From: CAYSRC01 sp964433495
GTDB taxonomy: Bacteria; Bacillota; Clostridia; Oscillospirales; Ruminococcaceae
Direction of reading: 5' to 3'
DNA: 28,499 nt
Assembly (NCBI GenBank): GCA_964433495.1
Contig: CAYSRC010000030.1
Location: forward strand, 1 to 28,499
Below, piece by piece: positions 6,185 through 14,720 of the stretch. The translations under genes and the position numbers were made by a program. Under the pieces are notes generated by a model. It saw nothing but the letters and a program-made list of their open reading frames with translations, was not told the origin of the DNA and made no database searches. Within the stretch, counting starts at the first letter, position 1. Every line of letters starts with the position of its first letter.

Positions 6185-8251
6185 TTATTTCAGAAAATCC
6201 CGCAGCGCGTCGATGAGCTTGCTTATCTCGATGGGCTTGCCGAGGTGCCCCACCATGCCCGCGTTGAGCGAGCGCTGTTTGTCCTCCTCAAACGCGTTTG
6301 CCGTGACGGCGATGATGGGTATATTCGCGAGTGCGGGGCTGCTGAGCGCCTTTATCTGCCGGGTGGCCTCGTAGCCGTCGAGCACCGGCATCTGTATGTC
6401 CATGAGGATGAGATCATAGTATCCCGGCGCCGATGACCGCACCATCTCCACCGCCGCCGCGCCGTTGTCGGCCGTCTCCACCGTGAAGCCTGCCTCCTCA
6501 AGGATGGTGGACGCGATCTCCTGGTTGAGCGCATTGTCCTCCGCGAGAAGGATGCGCTTTCCCTTAAAGGCGTCCTCGGGCCCGCGTGTCTCGAGCGCAC
6601 GGGCGCCCGCCTGCCGCCCCTCGGCAAGGCGGAAGGTGAAGGAGATGGTAATGCAGGTTCCCCTGCCCTTCTCGCTTTCCACCGAAATGGCGCCGTTCAT
6701 CATGTTGACAATGCTCTTGGTAATGGACAGCCCGAGCCCCGCGCCCTGAATCCCGCTGACGGTGGACGACTGCTCGCGCTCAAAGGGCTCGAAGACACGG
6801 GGCAAAAAATCCTTGTCTATCCCGATGCCGGTATCCTTGATGCACAGATCATAAAAGGCGTACCCCTCGGGCGCGCCGGGCTTCTCGGTGATCGAGACGG
6901 CGATAGTTCCCCCGGGCGGAGTGAACTTCACCGAGTTGCCCGCCACGTTCAGCAGCACCTGCGCAAGGCGCAGCTTGTCGCATATCACGCCGTCGTGCTC
7001 GATGTCGGTGTCGAGCTCGAGCTTGAGGTTTTTGACCTCGATGTCATTTTGCAGGATTATCCGCAGGCTCTTCACGACCTCCGCGAGGCTGCACGCCTTC
7101 TCCTGCATGTGCAGCTTGCCGCTCTCGATGCTGCTCATGTCGAGCACATCGTTGAGCAGGGTCAGCAGATGGTCGCTTGAATCCAAAATTTTGGACAGAT
7201 AGTCCCGCACGAGCTCGGTGTCGTCAAGATGGGTCGACGCCAGGGTGGTGAAGCCGATTATCGCGTTCATCGGGGTGCGGAGATCGTGGGACATGTTGTT
7301 GAGAAAGGTGGTCTTTGCCTCGTTGGATCGCCGGGCCTGCTGCAGCGCCTCCTCCAAAAGGCCGCGCTGCTCCCGCAGCGCCCGATCGAGCTCCTTGCGC
7401 TTGGTGATGTCCACAAAGATTCCGACGTACGAGACGGGCCGCCCGTCCGGCTGCCGCGACAGCTTGCCCGAGCTGCGGTACCAGCGGTACGTCCCCGACT
7501 TGGTCAGCAAACGGCACTCGACGTTGTACTCCTTGCTGCCCGTGTAATCGTTGATGGTGTCATAGTACTCGGCCAGCACCCGTTCCTTGTCCTCGGGGTG
7601 GATGAGATTTGACCACGACTCCAGCACGTTGGGAAAGTCGTTTTCGTCGGTAAACCCCAGCATATGTCGGAAGGTGTCGCTCCACGCCACGTTTATCATC
7701 TTGCCGTGTTCGTCAAAATCCATCGCCCACATCCCCGAGCGGATGATCTCGTGGACAATGCGCAGGGCGGTGGTCTCATGCTCAAGCTTCTCAAGGGTCT
7801 GCAGCCGCTCCTGCATCAGCTGCTCCTTTTGGTGGCGCTCGGTGGCGTCGTCCACAAAGACATAAAAAACGTCCCCGAAGGTGTCGGTGTGCACAAAGTG
7901 CCCGAAATCCTCTATCCAGCGGACGGCGCCGTCGCGGCGGACGATCTGATACTCCACATAGTCAAAGCCGTCCCGCTCCTCCACCTGGTTCTTGATGCTC
8001 TCGTCCACGCGCTCCCAGTCGTCGGGGTGCACGAGCCCGCGGAAGGTGTACCCCGTGTGTGCCTTGAACTCCTCGAGATCCGCGCAGCAGTACATCTGCA
8101 GCAGCGACCGGTTGACATAAATGATCTCCCCGTCCCCGTCCGCGCGGTAGATAAAAAAGCCGCCCGGCATCTGGGCCGTTATCTGCTCGATGATGGGGAA
8201 GGTCTGCTCGTTCAAAGTAAGCAGGGGCGTTTTCCCTTTCCGTTTTGCCAT
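6185..8251 (-). CDS. Hybrid sensor histidine kinase, PAS-PAS-HisKA-HATPase-REC
   Basis: A 688-residue soluble hybrid kinase with no membrane segment visible, so probably a cytoplasmic sensor. Domains in order: PAS 1 (about 18-140, GGFFIYRADGDGEIIYVNRS), PAS 2 (about 165-285, then FVDITKRKE), a coiled linker (285-312), HisKA with His322 in NNMSHDLRTPMNAI, HATPase (N box 434-446, DTGIGI 473-478, GAGLGLS 503-509) and a C-terminal receiver with Glu571-Asp572, phospho-acceptor Asp618 (LMDIQMP) and Lys672 (GKP). All key residues are present. I chose ATG 8251, preceded by AAGGA, over the in-frame TTG at 8314, which has no ribosome-binding site. The final acceptor (Hpt or output protein) is not in the window. 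It is divergent from the permease gene. Confidence 0.92.
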   Translation of the reverse strand: MAKRKGKTPLLTLNEQTFPIIEQITAQMPGGFFIYRADGDGEIIYVNRSLLQMYCCADLEEFKAHTGYTFRGLVHPDDWERVDESIKNQVEERDGFDYVEYQIVRRDGAVRWIEDFGHFVHTDTFGDVFYVFVDDATERHQKEQLMQERLQTLEKLEHETTALRIVHEIIRSGMWAMDFDEHGKMINVAWSDTFRHMLGFTDENDFPNVLESWSNLIHPEDKERVLAEYYDTINDYTGSKEYNVECRLLTKSGTYRWYRSSGKLSRQPDGRPVSYVGIFVDITKRKELDRALREQRGLLEEALQQARRSNEAKTTFLNNMSHDLRTPMNAIIGFTTLASTHLDDTELVRDYLSKILDSSDHLLTLLNDVLDMSSIESGKLHMQEKACSLAEVVKSLRIILQNDIEVKNLKLELDTDIEHDGVICDKLRLAQVLLNVAGNSVKFTPPGGTIAVSITEKPGAPEGYAFYDLCIKDTGIGIDKDFLPRVFEPFEREQSSTVSGIQGAGLGLSITKSIVNMMNGAISVESEKGRGTCITISFTFRLAEGRQAGARALETRGPEDAFKGKRILLAEDNALNQEIASTILEEAGFTVETADNGAAAVEMVRSSAPGYYDLILMDIQMPVLDGYEATRQIKALSSPALANIPIIAVTANAFEEDKQRSLNAGMVGHLGKPIEISKLIDALRDFLK

Positions 8252-8649
8252 TAGGTCCTTCACATCGCTTTCTGAGAATCTGTGCTCTGCAAAAACGCAT
8301 CCGTTATGCAACAAATTTTATCACAAAACGTGCCGCGATACCATAAAAAAATTGAAACTTCTGCCAAAAATTTTGGGTTTTTGCGGCTGCTCGGGACAAA
8401 ACGAACATGAGAAAACGGCGGCGGTCGGGCGGCGTTTTTTCAGCGCGCCGGGCGGGCAATCGCCGTCCCGGTTGTCGGAAATTGCGGGGATCCTGCCGTT
8501 TTTTACAAGTTTTGTTCTTTATAACAAATCAATCGCATAAAATTTGTGGCAGAGGATATATCCTTTTTGCAGCAAAGAATATATAATTTATTTCGATACA
8601 TAATATTTTTTCGTATATTATGTACAGCAAATTTGAGGAGGTACATACA
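8252..8649. promoter_or_regulatory. Divergent control region with a 10-bp inverted repeat before gntP
   Basis: The AT-rich half next to the permease holds a 12-bp palindrome AGGATATATCCT (8553-8564), a TATAAT (8582-8587) and a perfect inverted repeat TACATAATAT (8597-8606) / ATATTATGTA (8615-8624) with an 8-base spacer. The inverted repeat ends ten bases before the GAGGAGGT ribosome-binding site (8634-8641). It could be an operator or an mRNA hairpin. No -35 box fits well with the TATAAT. I see no clear promoter for the kinase on the other strand. Confidence 0.5.
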
Positions 8650-10011
8650 ATGACAGGCATTCCCCTTATTATTGCGTTTGTTGTAGCGGTTGTGCTGATG
8701 ATTCTGTGCATTTCCAAGCTCAAGATCCATCCCTTCCTGTCTATAATGGGCGTATCGCTGCTGCTGGCACTCGTCTCCGACGTCCCGCTGACCGATATCC
8801 CCGGCGTTATCGGCGCGGGCTTCTCGGGCACCTTCACCAGCATCGGCATCGTCATCATCCTCGGCGCGCTCATCGGCACGCTGCTTGAGTCGACGGGCGC
8901 CGCGCTCAAGATGTCCGACTGCGTCGTCAAGCTGGTCGGCAAGAAGAACCCCGAGCTCGCGATGCTGATTATGGGCTGGGTCGTCTCGATCCCCGTTTTC
9001 TGCGACAGCGGCTTTGTCGTTCTCAACCCCATCCGCAAGTCGCTCGTCAAGCGCACGGGCAAGTCGTCCGTCGCGTGCACCGTGGCGCTCTCGATGGGCC
9101 TTTACATCTCCCACTGCTTCATTCCCCCGACGCCCGGCCCCATCGCCGCCGCCAACACCCTCGGCATAGGTGAAAACCTTCTCATGCTCATGGGCGTCGG
9201 CGCGCTGCTGTCCATCCCGCCGATGGTCGCGGCGTACTTCTTCGCCAAGTTCATCGGCAAAAAGGTCAAGGCCGCGGACGAGGCCGACGCGGGCGACGAG
9301 ACCGTCAAGAGCTATGAAGAGCTCGTCAAGAGCTACGGCAAGCTGCCCAACGGCTTTATGGCGTTCGCGCCCATTGTCGTGCCGATAATCCTCATGGCCA
9401 TCTCCTCCGCGATCGGCATGGCCGGCGCCGAGGGCGCGGCGGTCAACGTGTTCAAGTTCCTCGGCACGCCGATCATAGCGCTTGCCGTCGGCGTCGTTTT
9501 CGGCGTCATCCTGCTCGCGCAGCAGAAGCTCATGGGCAGGTTCTATGAGCTCACCAACGACACCCTCAAGACGGTCGGCCCGATCCTCTTCATCACCGCG
9601 TCGGGCGGCGTGCTCGGCAAGGTCATCTCCTCGTCCGACATGGTCAACTACATCACTGCGCACGCGGAGGCGCTTGCCGCCATCGGCATCTTCTTCCCGT
9701 TCATCCTCGCGGCGATCCTCAAGTCGGCGCAGGGCTCGTCGACGGTTGCCATCACCACCACGGCCGGCATCATGGCCCCCCTCATGGGCGCGCTCGGTCT
9801 CGGTACGCCGCTTCTCGCCGTGCTGACGGTCATCGCCATCGGCGCGGGCGCCATGACGGTCTCCCACGCGAACGACTCCTACTTCTGGGTCGTCACCAAT
9901 TTCGGCGAGATGACCACGGAGGACGGCTACAAGACCCAAACGCTCGGCACCCTTGTCATCGGCCTTGCGTCGATGATCGGCGTGTTCGTGATGTACCTGT
10001 TTGTCCGCTGA
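8650..10011 (+). CDS. GntP-family permease, probable glycerate (or gluconate) transporter
   Basis: A 453-residue integral membrane protein with about a dozen hydrophobic segments, the normal length for the GntP/gluconate:H+ symporter family. Family-typical stretches include the N-terminal ALVSDVPLTDIP, GFSGTFTSIGIVIILGALIG, VSIPVFCDSGFVVLNP, SHCFIPPTPGP and, near the end, SHANDSYFWVV. The start ATG 8650 has GAGGAGGT eight bases upstream. It is followed 330 bases later by a glycerate kinase gene on the same strand. GntP members carry gluconate, D-serine or glycerate; the neighbour makes D-glycerate the best guess for the substrate, which is inference. Confidence 0.9.
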   Translation: MTGIPLIIAFVVAVVLMILCISKLKIHPFLSIMGVSLLLALVSDVPLTDIPGVIGAGFSGTFTSIGIVIILGALIGTLLESTGAALKMSDCVVKLVGKKNPELAMLIMGWVVSIPVFCDSGFVVLNPIRKSLVKRTGKSSVACTVALSMGLYISHCFIPPTPGPIAAANTLGIGENLLMLMGVGALLSIPPMVAAYFFAKFIGKKVKAADEADAGDETVKSYEELVKSYGKLPNGFMAFAPIVVPIILMAISSAIGMAGAEGAAVNVFKFLGTPIIALAVGVVFGVILLAQQKLMGRFYELTNDTLKTVGPILFITASGGVLGKVISSSDMVNYITAHAEALAAIGIFFPFILAAILKSAQGSSTVAITTTAGIMAPLMGALGLGTPLLAVLTVIAIGAGAMTVSHANDSYFWVVTNFGEMTTEDGYKTQTLGTLVIGLASMIGVFVMYLFVR

Positions 10012-10341
10012 ACAGGGCCCTGCGGCATGTCGCCGCACAGGCCGGCGACGGAGGTCTTGTCCAATACCCGTGAGCGCGCCGTAAAGGCGCCGTGCCGCGC
10101 TTGAAATCTCTCTGCGGCATCGTTTCGGCCCTTGCGGCCTCGGGCACGACTTAAAGCTTTAAACCCCAAAAAGCGGGGCGGGGCGGGCTGTTCGGGTTCG
10201 CGCCGCCCCCTTGCTGCGGTTGCGGCTTTACAAATTCGGTTTCGTTAAAATGTCCGGCGTTTCCCACCCCACCCCGCCGCGCCGGCGGCAACAGGCGGGC
10301 CCTGTGCGCCGGACAAAAAACCACATAAAAGGGAGTGAACG
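10012..10341. other. Intergenic stretch between permease and glycerate kinase
   Basis: I see no gene. TAAAAT (10246-10251), with TTGCGG 20 bases upstream, is a weak promoter possibility for the kinase. No poly-T terminator is visible, so read-through from the permease is possible. Confidence 0.35.
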
Positions 10342-11574
10342 GTGTTGCAGCTGTACGAAGACGCAAAGCGGATATGGCAGGCGGCGATCAAATCCGCGCT
10401 GCCCGACGCGGCGGTGCGGCGGGCGCTCGAAAGGGCCGACCTTTCGGGCGGCAGGCTCGTGCTCGTCGCGGCCGGCAAGGCCGCGTGGCAGATGGCGAAG
10501 GTCGCGTCCGACATCCTCGGCGACCGGCTTGAGCGCGGCGTCGCGGTGACCAAATACGACCACTCGGGCGGGGACATCCCCCGCGTCGAGGTGTATGAGG
10601 CGGGGCACCCCGTGCCCGACGAAAACTCCTTTAAGGCGACGGCGCGCGCGGTGGAGGTCGTAAGCGGTCTTTCCGCCGGCGACCGCGTGCTGTTTTTGCT
10701 GTCGGGCGGCGGCTCCGCCCTGTTCGAGCAGCCGCTGTGCACCCCGGGGCAGCTTAAGGACATCACCTCGCAGCTGCTCAGGTGCGGCGCGGACATCGTC
10801 GAGATCAACACGATAAGAAAGCGCCTTTCGGCGGTCAAGGGCGGCCGCTTTGCGAAGCTGTGCGCGCCCGCAAGGGTCTTCTCGGTGGTGCTGTCCGACA
10901 TCCTCGGCGACCCGCTCGACATGATCGCGTCGGGCCCCGCCTATCCCGACACGAGCACCTGCGAGCAGGCGCTCGAGATCGTCGAGCGGTACGGGCTTAA
11001 AATCGACGACGAGGTCAGAAAGCTGCTGTCGGTCGAGACGCCGAAAGCCCTTGACAACGTCACGACCGAGATAACGGGCAGCGTGCGCCAGCTGTGCGCC
11101 TCGGCCGAGCAGACCTGCCGCGAACTCGGCTACCGCCCGTTTGTCCTCACCGACCGTCTCGCGTGCATCGCGCGCGACGCGGGCGAAACGCTCGCACGCC
11201 TCACCGAGGCGAGGAAGCTGTCGGACGGCCCGCTTGCGTTTATCGCGGGCGGCGAGACGGTCGTGCGCCTGACCGGCAAGGGCCTCGGCGGCCGCAACCA
11301 GGAGCTCGCGCTCGCCGCGGCAAAGGGCCTCGACGGCGTCGAGGGCGCGGCGCTGTTCTCGGTCGGCTCGGACGGCACCGACGGCCCCACCGACGCCGCG
11401 GGCGGCTATGTCGATTTCACCACGGCAAAAACCCTGCGCGGCATGGGCGTCGACATCGACGCGGTGCTCGCCGACAACGACTCGTATCACGCGCTCGAAA
11501 GGTCGGGCGGCCTCATCAAAACGGGCGCGACGGGCACCAACGTCAACGACCTCACCGTCCTGCTCGTGCGATAA
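10342..11574 (+). CDS. Glycerate kinase, MOFRL (type 2) family
   Basis: A 410-residue cytoplasmic enzyme of the DUF4147/MOFRL family, which phosphorylates D-glycerate (usually to 2-phosphoglycerate) with ATP. Recognisable stretches are AAGKAAWQMAK (about 44-54), FLLSGGGSALFE, NTIRKRLSAVKGGR, VLSDILGDPLDMIASGPAYPD and the C-terminal MOFRL part with GGETVVRLTGKGLGGRNQEL and GSDGTDGPTDAAGG. The start is GTG 10342, with GGGAG six bases upstream; no ATG is better placed. With the GntP permease it forms a plausible glycerate-use unit feeding lower glycolysis, ended by the terminator at 11697-11740. Very high G/C at third positions, like its neighbours. Confidence 0.92.
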   Translation: MLQLYEDAKRIWQAAIKSALPDAAVRRALERADLSGGRLVLVAAGKAAWQMAKVASDILGDRLERGVAVTKYDHSGGDIPRVEVYEAGHPVPDENSFKATARAVEVVSGLSAGDRVLFLLSGGGSALFEQPLCTPGQLKDITSQLLRCGADIVEINTIRKRLSAVKGGRFAKLCAPARVFSVVLSDILGDPLDMIASGPAYPDTSTCEQALEIVERYGLKIDDEVRKLLSVETPKALDNVTTEITGSVRQLCASAEQTCRELGYRPFVLTDRLACIARDAGETLARLTEARKLSDGPLAFIAGGETVVRLTGKGLGGRNQELALAAAKGLDGVEGAALFSVGSDGTDGPTDAAGGYVDFTTAKTLRGMGVDIDAVLADNDSYHALERSGGLIKTGATGTNVNDLTVLLVR

Positions 11575-11696
11575 AAAAGGGCGGCTTTCGGGGCGCGGCG
11601 GGGCGCAGTCGTCGGTATGATCTGCTTTTCGCCGCCCGCCGGCCGCGGGAACGCGAAAAGCTAAAGCACAAATAAAACAACATACGGTCATCAAAC

Positions 11697-11740
11697 AGGG
11701 AGAGCTCCGAGCATGTGCTCAGGGCCCTCCCTCTTTTTTT
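11697..11740 (+). terminator. Intrinsic terminator after glycerate kinase
   Basis: A 17-base arm (11697-11713) pairs with 11716-11732, with two mismatches and one wobble, and is followed by seven Ts (11734-11740). It lies about 120 bases after the kinase stop. Confidence 0.85.
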
Positions 11741-11953
11741 GCCGCCCGATCGGCCCGAAAAATTTTAAAAGGGCAGAAATCTTTCGGGCGGCCGACGGCA
11801 GCCCCTCACACGGCATTTTATTGCACGCAGTAAGGTTCTCATATTCTTGTGATGCCTATGTAAAGAGGGACACGGCGGAGTTGCGGGCGACGCGCTGAAG
11901 CCGTGATAAAAGGTCTTGTTTGGATGACGAGACCTTGTACAGTCAAGCCCTCA

Positions 11954-12200
11954 GTCGCACAAGCGCGACACGGCTCGCATATTCCCGCGAGTTGGTTGAA
12001 TGGCAGTGGAACGGACATCCGACAGCGTTCACAAGAATATGTGAACCCTTTCGGCCGTCGCGTCGATTGCGGCCGACCGTTCGGTAAGGGAACATTTTAG
12101 AACCCGCGACCTGATGGAGGGGCATAGACTTTAGGTCTCGGAAACCTTCCCCCCTCGGGGGAAGGGGGACCGCCCCGCGGTGGATGAGGGGTAACGGATG
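11954..12200. repeat. Hairpin-repeat array III
   Basis: Consecutive hairpins are GTCGC/GCGAC (11954-11969), CTCGC/GCGAG (11974-11991, loop ATATTCCC), GTTGAATG/CATCCGAC (11995-12002 with 12016-12023, loop containing GTGGAACGG; imperfect stem) and TTCAC/GTGAA (12028-12045, loop AAGAATAT). A module at about 12103-12190 with a CCTTCCCCC hairpin and GCGGTGGATGAGGGGT follows. The same order recurs at 20601-20691 and 20917-21001 in array IV with changed but still paired stems. The flanks 11741-11953 and 12201-12398 hold no gene I can support. Confidence 0.8.
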
Positions 12201-12398
12201 TTCTCATCCGAGAAGGGCTTAAGCCAACGGACTAAGCTCACCCCCTTATCGCCCGTCATTGCCCAAAGCACAGAGGGGCGCTTCGCGGCGCGGACGGTCC
12301 CTCTTCGCACCGCCGCGCTCGGCGAGAGAAATCGGGTTTCTCAGGGTAAGAAAACCGCGCGCTTCACCCCCGAGCCGCGGGCAAAACAGACAGTGAAC

Positions 12399-12420
12399 AG
12401 CCGCTTCAATGCGGCTTTTT
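12399..12420 (+). terminator. Weak terminator-like hairpin
   Basis: AGCCGC (12399-12404) pairs with GCGGCT (12411-12416), followed by a short T-run. It would insulate the sugar operon promoter downstream. The stem is short, so this is tentative. Confidence 0.4.
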
Positions 12421-12460
12421 GTGCTTTTGCATAAAGAAACTAAACGAAGTTTTTGCATTT

Positions 12461-12496
12461 TTGACTGTTTACGCAACAATGTTACTCAAATATACT
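12461..12496 (+). promoter_or_regulatory. Putative sugar-operon promoter with LacI-type operator candidate
   Basis: TTTACG (12468-12473), a 17-bp spacer and TATACT (12491-12496) form a plausible housekeeping promoter; a TTGACT at 12461-12466 lies too far from the same -10 box. The imperfect palindrome TGTTTACGCAACA (12466-12478) overlaps the -35 box and could bind the LacI-type regulator encoded in the operon. The leader to the first gene is about 240 bases long and contains GGGGC/GCCCC and GCCCCGC/GCGGGGC (12696-12714) hairpins. Confidence 0.45.
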
Positions 12497-12746
12497 GAGG
12501 TTATCAAGGGGCACTGCCCCGACAAGCAGGACGCGGCGCGAGGACGTAATCCCCGTAGGGAGGGGGTCGGATCGCCCTTCCCCGCGGCAGCCGCTTTCGG
12601 GGCCTCGGCGGGGCAAAAAAGCGCGGGCGGCCGTTTCGGCCCCCTGCCGCCCGTACGCCCGGCGCACCCCGACTCTGTTTGTACCGTTTATCGGCGCCCC
12701 GCTCCCTGCGGGGCCGAACAATAAAAACCACGGAGGGAACGACAAC

Positions 12747-13586
12747 ATGAAGATTGGTTACACCGGCTGGACGTGGGACACCGACGAATACCGCGACTGG
12801 GCGCCGTTCAACGAGTTCCACAAGGAGAATTTTGAGCAGTTTCTGCGGGAGATCTCAAGCCTCGGCTATCAGACCGCGGAAAACTTCAGCTTCATCGCCG
12901 ACTATTACGAGGACGACGTCGAGGGCTTCAAAGCCGTCACCGCCAAGTACGGCATCGAGTTCGAGAACCTTTACTTCTACTTCACCGACGACGAGCGGGC
13001 CGACTGCGAAAACGCCAAAAAGTACATAGAGTTCGCCAAAAAGGTCGGCGCACACCACATGAACATGCAGGGCGTCATGTGGAAGGACGAGCCCTTCACC
13101 CGTCCCGACAACATCGAGACGATCCTGAGCTATGCGCGCCGAAGCAACGTCATCGGCAAGATGTGCGCCGAGGCGGGCATAAAGGCGTGCATGCATCCGC
13201 ATGCCAACACCGCGGTCTTCACCGAGGGGCAGATCGACCGCTTTGCCGCCGAGACCGACCCGCAGTATGTTTGGCTGTGCCTCGACACCGCGCATGTCAC
13301 CCTCGCGGGCATGGACGCTCCCGCTGCCGCCAAAAAGTACGGCAGGCGCGTGGGCTACATGCACCTCAAGGACATCGACCCCGACAAGACCGCCCACCCC
13401 GAATGGCCCATGCGCCGCTTCCTGCCGCTCGGCTACGGCTGCGTCGACTTCAAGGGCGTCGTCCGCAACCTCAAGGAGGAGGGGTACGACGGGATCCTGT
13501 GCGTCGAGCTCGACTATCAGCCGGTGTGCAACTACAAATCCGCCATGGACAGCAGAAACTATCTGCGCAGCGTCCTCGGGATGTAA
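12747..13586 (+). CDS. Sugar phosphate isomerase/epimerase (AP-endonuclease-2-like TIM barrel)
   Basis: A 279-residue TIM-barrel protein of the IolE/IolI/xylose-isomerase-like family, which isomerises, epimerises or dehydrates sugars and inososes with a bound divalent metal. Candidate metal or catalytic residues are His150 and His152 (ACMHPHANT), Asp180 and His183 (CLDTAHV), His206 (YMHLKDI) and Glu254 (CVELD). The start ATG 12747 has GGAGGG nine bases upstream. It is the first gene of the sugar operon, 132 bases before the regulator gene. The exact substrate cannot be told from the sequence; the transporter, kinase and pyranase downstream point to a pentose- or hexose-type sugar. Confidence 0.85.
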   Translation: MKIGYTGWTWDTDEYRDWAPFNEFHKENFEQFLREISSLGYQTAENFSFIADYYEDDVEGFKAVTAKYGIEFENLYFYFTDDERADCENAKKYIEFAKKVGAHHMNMQGVMWKDEPFTRPDNIETILSYARRSNVIGKMCAEAGIKACMHPHANTAVFTEGQIDRFAAETDPQYVWLCLDTAHVTLAGMDAPAAAKKYGRRVGYMHLKDIDPDKTAHPEWPMRRFLPLGYGCVDFKGVVRNLKEEGYDGILCVELDYQPVCNYKSAMDSRNYLRSVLGM

Positions 13587-13644
13587 AGCAGCTTTTAAAG
13601 GCGTCCCCGCAGGGCGCGTCAGAACGAGCGGTAAACCGCTTTAT

Positions 13645-13703
13645 GGGGCGCCGGCGGTGGAGGCTTCGACCCTTTAAAGTGACAGACGACACCCCGGCGC
13701 CCC
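13645..13703 (+). other. Long-loop inverted repeat before the regulator gene
   Basis: GGGGCGCCGG (13645-13654) and CCGGCGCCCC (13694-13703) are perfect complements 39 bases apart, ending 15 bases before the regulator ATG. An mRNA hairpin here could limit read-through or translation of the regulator. No poly-T follows. Confidence 0.5.
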
Positions 13704-13718
13704 GCGCGGGTGCGACAA

Positions 13719-14720
13719 ATGCGAATTACCATCGAAGAGATCGCGCGCATGGCGGGCGTGTCAAAGGCCACGGTGTCGCGCGTCCTCAACAACTCGCCCA
13801 CGGGCGTCGGCAGCGAGACGAGAAAGCGCGTGCTCAAGCTGGCAGAGCGCCTCAACTACTCCTTAAACAGCACCGAGATAAAGGGAGAAAAGTCACAGAC
13901 AAAGAGCATCGCGCTCATCCTTCCCGACATCACCAACCCGTTTTTTGCCGAGATAGCAAAGTCTGTCGAGGTGCGGGCCGAGCAGGACGGGTACCTCGTG
14001 ATCATCGCCAACACCGATTTTTCGGAGGAGCGCGAGAGCGAGTGCATCCGAAACATCATCGCGCGCAAGATCGACGGCGTGCTGCTCATCCCGTCCGGCT
14101 CAACCGCGCAGCCCGAGCATCTGCTGCTTCAAAAGTACGGCATCCCGCTCGTGCTGCTCGACCGCAGGCTCAAGGGGCTCAGGCAAAACTACGGGATATA
14201 TTCCGACAACGAGTACGCGTCGTTCCAGTGCTGCGAGAAGTTTATAAAAAACGGCTCGGACCGAATCGCGTTCGTGTCGGGCGGGTTTGATATCTCGACC
14301 TCGGAAGAGCGCCTCAAGGGCTACCGTGTGGCGCTCGAGCAGTACCGCATCCGATACGACCCGTCGCTGCTTGTGCGCGGCAGCTACACCGTCGAAAGCG
14401 GCTACAACGCGGTGCTCCACCTCGAGCGAAGCGGGATAAAGTACTCGGCGGTGCTCGCCGCGAACGACCTGACGGCGCTCGGCGCGCTCAAGGCGCTCAA
14501 GGAGCTTCGATACAGGGTGCCGGGCGAGGTCGAGCTGATCGGCTTTGACAACATCGAGTTCTCGCAGTACTGCGAGCCCCCGCTGTCCACCGTGCAGCAG
14601 CCCACCCTCGAGATGGGTGTCAAGGCGTCCGAGCTGCTCTTTAAGCTCATCGCGGGGCGCACCGACGTCAGCTCGGAGCGGCTTGTGCCGCGGCTTCTGA
14701 TGAGAAAAACAACCAGATGA
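13719..14720 (+). CDS. LacI-family transcriptional regulator
   Basis: A 333-residue LacI/GalR repressor that probably controls this operon in response to its sugar. The N-terminal helix-turn-helix reads EEIARMAGVSKATVSRVLNN (about 6-25), followed by the hinge helix region. The periplasmic-binding-protein-like ligand domain starts near SIALILPDITNPFF and continues with RKIDGVLLIPSG, VLLDRR, FVSGGFDISTSEERLKGY and FDNIEFSQY. I chose ATG 13719, which gives the standard family start; GTG 13710 is an in-frame alternative. The ribosome-binding site is weak. The gene lies inside the operon rather than upstream of it, and its TGA overlaps the ribokinase ATG (ATGA), so the two are probably translationally coupled. 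Confidence 0.92.
   Translation: MRITIEEIARMAGVSKATVSRVLNNSPTGVGSETRKRVLKLAERLNYSLNSTEIKGEKSQTKSIALILPDITNPFFAEIAKSVEVRAEQDGYLVIIANTDFSEERESECIRNIIARKIDGVLLIPSGSTAQPEHLLLQKYGIPLVLLDRRLKGLRQNYGIYSDNEYASFQCCEKFIKNGSDRIAFVSGGFDISTSEERLKGYRVALEQYRIRYDPSLLVRGSYTVESGYNAVLHLERSGIKYSAVLAANDLTALGALKALKELRYRVPGEVELIGFDNIEFSQYCEPPLSTVQQPTLEMGVKASELLFKLIAGRTDVSSERLVPRLLMRKTTR

Noticed and set aside
8252..8314. Longer start (TTG 8314) for the hybrid kinase
   Set aside because: No ribosome-binding site and no family conservation in the extra 21 residues; ATG 8251 has AAGGA.
8503..10038. 511-residue open frame opposite the GntP permease
   Set aside because: Very rich in Arg, Asp, Glu and His, the mirror image of a GC-rich gene. 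The plus strand encodes a clear permease with a perfect ribosome-binding site.
10228..11694. 488-residue open frame opposite glycerate kinase
   Set aside because: Antisense shadow of a well-recognised MOFRL kinase; composition is typical of GC-rich antisense frames.
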